This document shows positions 14,571 to 17,295 of a DNA stretch of 17,295 nt, one piece after another. Every line of letters begins with the position of its first letter. Within the stretch, counting starts at the first letter, position 1. The position numbers and the translations under genes are program-made. Source of the DNA: Syntrophomonadaceae bacterium (GTDB lineage Bacteria > Bacillota > Dethiobacteria > DTU022). The stretch is taken from contig PWEB01000296.1 in the NCBI GenBank assembly GCA_003553305.1, positions 1 to 17,295 on the forward strand, given 5' to 3'. Below the pieces are notes generated by a model. The model made no database searches. It worked only from the letters and a program-made list of their open reading frames with translations, and was not told the DNA's origin.

Positions 14571-16409
14571 ATGTGCGGTATTGTTGGTTATACTGGAACC
14601 AGGGAAGCCAGGGACATATTAATCGATGGTTTGAAGAAATTAGAATACCGGGGTTATGATTCAGCCGGAGTGGCTTTGCAGCAAGATGGAGAGTTGGTTA
14701 TAACCAAGGCTGCCGGCTCTGTGGCTGATCTCGAAAAAAAACTTGTGAACAACTCTAAAAATATTAATATGGGTATTGGTCACACCCGTTGGGCTACTCA
14801 TGGCCGGCCGAGCGATCAAAATGCCCCCCCCCATAGCAGTGCTTCCGGTGAGATTAGCATTGTCCACAACGGTATAATTGAAAACCACCGCTTCTTAAGG
14901 AAGTGGTTAACCGAAGAAGCAGGTTACACTTTTCGCTCAGAAACCGATACAGAGGTGTTGGTTCATCTAATCGAAGAGCACTACACAGGCGATTTACTGG
15001 ACGCAGTCCTGGAGGCCATTTCCGGTGTGGAGGGATCTTATGCCCTGGTTGCAGCCAGTTCACGCGAGCCGGGTCGCCTGGTCTGTGCCCGTCAGGATAG
15101 TCCCCTGATTGTTGGTTTTGGTGAGGGAGAAAATTTTATTGCTTCCGATATTCCCGCCCTTCTCGCCCACACCCGAAAAACCTGTATTTTGGAAGACGGT
15201 GAATTTGCTTCTTTAACAGCGGAAAGTGTAGAAATATATGATGCTGAAGGGCGGTTGCTTGAAAAAGAAACTTTTGAGGTAACCTGGGATATAGAGGCTG
15301 CTGAAAAAAATGGTTATAAGCATTTCATGCTTAAAGAAATTATGGAGCAGCCGGTAGCGATCCGGGAAACGATGCGCCAGCGCATAGATGCTGCCAAAGG
15401 GAAGGTTGACCCCACGGAGCTTGATTTTTCATCTGAAGAACTTGCTCGTTTAGAAAAAATTTATATTGTAGCCTGCGGAACGGCGTATCATGCTGGTTTG
15501 ATTGGCAAAGTGGTTGTAGAACAGTTGGCCGGAATACCGGTGGAAGTAGATGTGGCTTCAGAATTTCGCTACCGCAATCCGATGCTCGGGGAAAATCAGC
15601 TGGCCATTGTGATCAGCCAGTCCGGTGAAACAGCAGATACCCTGGCCGCATTGCGCCTGGCCCGTTCAAAAGGAGTTAAAGTGCTGGCTATCACTAATGT
15701 GGTTGGCAGTACTGTTTCACGCGAAGCAGACCAGGTCTTGTTTACCTGGGCTGGGCCGGAAATTGCTGTTGCCTCGACCAAGGCTTATTTAACCCAGCTG
15801 ATCGTCCTCTATTTGGTTGCCTTATACCTGGGTGAAGGTCGTGGAACCCTGGAACCCGGGCAGTCTGCGGAATTAGTCGAAGGCTTGCTGGCCCTTCCGG
15901 AACAGCTCAAAGCAATTCTATCGGAGGAAAATACTGCTAAGCTGTGTGCCTATTGTGACCACCTGTCCGGATGGGGCAGTGCCTTTTTTATCGGGCGCAA
16001 CCTGGATTATCCGGTAGCCATGGAAGGCGCTTTAAAACTCAAAGAAATATCCTATATTCATGCCGAAGCCTGTGCTGCAGGAGAGCTAAAACACGGTCCG
16101 CTGGCTTTGATCGAAGAGGGTCTTCCGGTTATTGCCCTTGTAACGCAAGAGGCAGTTTTGGATAAAACCCTGAGTAATATTCAGGAGATAAATGCTCGTG
16201 GGGGTGCAGTTTTTGCGATTACCCAGGAAGGCTTCGATGATGTGGGCCGCCAGGCCAGCTCTGTTTTTACCATTCCCCCGGTTAATGATATTTTAGCCCC
16301 GGTATTAAGTGTGGTCCCCACCCAACTGATTGCCTACTATGCTGCCCTGGCCCGCGGTAGTTCTGTTGACAAACCACGCAATCTTGCTAAAAGCGTAACG
16401 GTGGAATAA
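14571..16409 (+). CDS. glmS: Glutamine-fructose-6-phosphate aminotransferase GlmS
   Basis: Makes glucosamine-6-phosphate from fructose-6-phosphate and glutamine; 612 residues, full length. It begins MCGIVGYTG, where Cys2 becomes the N-terminal nucleophile of the class II glutamine amidotransferase domain (about 2-225), which includes GHTRWATHG and HNGIIENH. Two SIS sugar-isomerase domains follow (about 290-430, with SQSGETADTL and ASTKAYLTQ, and about 455-605). The C-terminus is DKPRNLAKSVTVE, the conserved end. Start is ATG at 14571 with GGGGG about 9 bases upstream. The gap from glmM is only 48 bases, so no glmS ribozyme fits directly upstream. A run of nine C (14824-14832) lies in frame in the amidotransferase domain. 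Confidence 0.97.
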   Translation: MCGIVGYTGTREARDILIDGLKKLEYRGYDSAGVALQQDGELVITKAAGSVADLEKKLVNNSKNINMGIGHTRWATHGRPSDQNAPPHSSASGEISIVHNGIIENHRFLRKWLTEEAGYTFRSETDTEVLVHLIEEHYTGDLLDAVLEAISGVEGSYALVAASSREPGRLVCARQDSPLIVGFGEGENFIASDIPALLAHTRKTCILEDGEFASLTAESVEIYDAEGRLLEKETFEVTWDIEAAEKNGYKHFMLKEIMEQPVAIRETMRQRIDAAKGKVDPTELDFSSEELARLEKIYIVACGTAYHAGLIGKVVVEQLAGIPVEVDVASEFRYRNPMLGENQLAIVISQSGETADTLAALRLARSKGVKVLAITNVVGSTVSREADQVLFTWAGPEIAVASTKAYLTQLIVLYLVALYLGEGRGTLEPGQSAELVEGLLALPEQLKAILSEENTAKLCAYCDHLSGWGSAFFIGRNLDYPVAMEGALKLKEISYIHAEACAAGELKHGPLALIEEGLPVIALVTQEAVLDKTLSNIQEINARGGAVFAITQEGFDDVGRQASSVFTIPPVNDILAPVLSVVPTQLIAYYAALARGSSVDKPRNLAKSVTVE

Positions 16410-16412
16410 TTG

Positions 16413-16571
16413 ATGAGATTGCAGCTTCACGTCCTCGCCTGGGTTCTGTTTCTTGTCTGCGGACTTTTCTACTTGCTTGCCTCAATCCGTGACCGGGATC
16501 CCCTGATCATTGCAGGCAGCATCTGCTTTATTGCAGCCGTGATTATTTTTCTCGTACCGCCTAGGAAATGA
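16413..16571 (+). CDS. Small two-helix membrane protein, 52 residues
   Basis: An open frame of 52 codons beginning ATG at 16413 and ending TGA at 16569-16571. GGTGGA at 16400-16405 gives 7-base spacing, and the start lies 3 bases after the glmS stop, so translation coupled to glmS is likely. The protein begins MRLQLHVLAWVLFLVCGLFY. It has two hydrophobic segments (about 6-24 and 31-48) separated by a charged turn IRDRDP, and ends VPPRK. I do not recognise the family. A hairpin-type membrane peptide is the simplest reading. Placement at the end of the c-di-AMP/amino sugar block may be incidental. Confidence 0.6.
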   Translation: MRLQLHVLAWVLFLVCGLFYLLASIRDRDPLIIAGSICFIAAVIIFLVPPRK

Positions 16572-16660
16572 TAATATTTCCCGGGTAATAAGGGAGGGCT
16601 CTATTACTGAAATGTTGAAATATACCATAACATAAATGATTTAAAAGGTTGCTAATATTA

Positions 16661-16684
16661 TGAGGCGGTATAATCAGCGCCTCA
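16661..16684. repeat. 7-bp inverted repeat with a TATAAT in its loop, before glnS
   Basis: TGAGGCG (16661-16667) and CGCCTCA (16678-16684) around a 10-base loop, GTATAATCAG. It contains TATAAT (16669-16674), a perfect -10 on the plus strand about 30 bases before glnS. No -35 at normal spacing was found; TTGCTA (16649-16654) is only 14 bases away. It could be a regulated promoter or, in RNA, a hairpin before the ribosome binding site. Confidence 0.35.
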
Positions 16685-16703
16685 AGCAGTAAAGGAGATT
16701 TTA

Positions 16704-17295
16704 ATGAGTGAGAATAAAAAAACTGAAGAAATGACAAATTTTATTTACACCATGATTAAAGAAGATCTTGAAAGTGGAGCGCTTGGAGATAAATGTGTCC
16801 ATACCCGCTTTCCACCCGAGCCGAACGGCTATTTACACATCGGGCATGCCAGGGCGATTCTTCTTAATTATAAACTGGCCAAGGCATTTGACGGCAAGTT
16901 CAACCTTCGCTTTGATGACACCAACCCGATCAAGGAAGAGCAGGCATTTGTTGACTCTATCATGGAAGATATCCGCTGGCTGGGGGCCGATTGGGGAGAT
17001 CGCCTTTTTTTCAGTTCCGACTATTTTGATATTAAGTACAAATTTGCGGTTCGCTTGATTGAAGCCGGTCTTGCTTATGTCTGCGATTTAAGCCAGGAAG
17101 AGATCAGATCTTACCGCGGGACCCTTACCGAGGCAGGCACTGAAAGCCCCTACCGCAATCGTTCAATCGAAGAAAACCTCGACTTATTTGAACGGATGCG
17201 CAAAGGCGAATTTGCCGATGGCAGTCGGGTGCTGAGGGCAAAAATCGATATGGCTTCAGGTAACCTGAACATGCGTGATCCGGTGATTTACCGTA
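16704..17295 (+). CDS. glnS: Glutaminyl-tRNA synthetase GlnS (3' end missing)
   Basis: Class I aminoacyl-tRNA synthetase that charges tRNA-Gln directly; only the first 197 codons are in the window. The N-terminus NFIYTMIKEDLESG matches the GlnRS-type leader. The catalytic HIGH motif occurs in FPPEPNGYLHIGHARA, followed by NLRFDDTNP, GLAYVCDL, YRGTLTEAG and RAKIDMASGNLNMRDP. These distinguish GlnRS from the related glutamyl-tRNA synthetase. ATG at 16704 with AAAGGAG (16691-16697) 6 bases upstream. The KMSKS-type loop, anticodon-binding domain and any fused C-terminal domain are beyond the right edge. Many Firmicutes lack GlnRS and use the GatCAB amidotransferase route, so a direct enzyme is notable. 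Confidence 0.93.
   Translation, partial: MSENKKTEEMTNFIYTMIKEDLESGALGDKCVHTRFPPEPNGYLHIGHARAILLNYKLAKAFDGKFNLRFDDTNPIKEEQAFVDSIMEDIRWLGADWGDRLFFSSDYFDIKYKFAVRLIEAGLAYVCDLSQEEIRSYRGTLTEAGTESPYRNRSIEENLDLFERMRKGEFADGSRVLRAKIDMASGNLNMRDPVIYR

Noticed and set aside
14824..14832. Run of nine C in glmS as a possible programmed frameshift site
   Set aside because: The frame continues normally through both sides with conserved GlmS sequence; no stop or alternative product is near. It is more relevant as a sequencing-error risk.
16585..16607. Inverted repeat GTAATA/TATTAC after the small membrane protein as a terminator
   Set aside because: The arms are AT-rich and only 6 bp, with an 11-base loop and no following U-tract.

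Overview
The window looks like chromosome of an anaerobic, low-to-mid-GC Firmicute (Clostridia-like). The evidence is strong AAGGAGG-type ribosome binding sites, frequent TTG starts, the diadenylate cyclase operon order cdaA-cdaR-glmM-glmS, and a large molybdenum/tungsten cofactor operon. No rRNA, tRNA, CRISPR array, phage or insertion sequence was seen. All assignments come from reading motifs; no search was run, so species is not named.

Layout. (1) 1-578, plus strand: the 3' part of a geranylgeranylglyceryl/heptaprenylglyceryl phosphate synthase (PcrB/GGGPS family), closed by a bidirectional hairpin terminator at 656-685. (2) 735-7038, minus strand: a molybdopterin cofactor operon. In transcription order it has a promoter, a probable Moco riboswitch leader (about 6871-7010), moeA, a MoeA-periplasmic-binding-protein-like fusion, moaA, a MobB-MoaC fusion and a MOSC-MogA fusion. 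(3) 7068-8697, minus strand: marR and two half-size chromate-transporter (CHR) genes. (4) 8774-11345, plus strand, divergent from marR: the three-gene AmmeMemoRadiSam set (MEMO-like protein, AMMECR1 protein, radical SAM enzyme). A 25-bp inverted repeat covers its promoter -10. (5) 11532-16571, plus strand: cdaA, cdaR, glmM, glmS and a 52-residue two-helix membrane protein. (6) 16704-17295, plus strand: the start of glnS, running off the right edge.

How the genes work together. The Mo/W operon covers GTP to cyclic pyranopterin monophosphate (MoaA, MoaC), adenylylation (MogA domain), metal insertion (two MoeA proteins), and MobB- and MOSC-type accessory functions. moaD, moaE and moeB are not in the window and must be elsewhere if the pathway is complete. 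The riboswitch would tie expression to cofactor level. The cdaA-cdaR-glmM-glmS block links c-di-AMP synthesis to UDP-GlcNAc precursor supply for the cell wall. The AmmeMemoRadiSam set is a recurrent gene neighbourhood whose biochemical role I do not know to be established. It is the best candidate here for undescribed biology, together with its palindrome-covered promoter facing a MarR-CHR operon.
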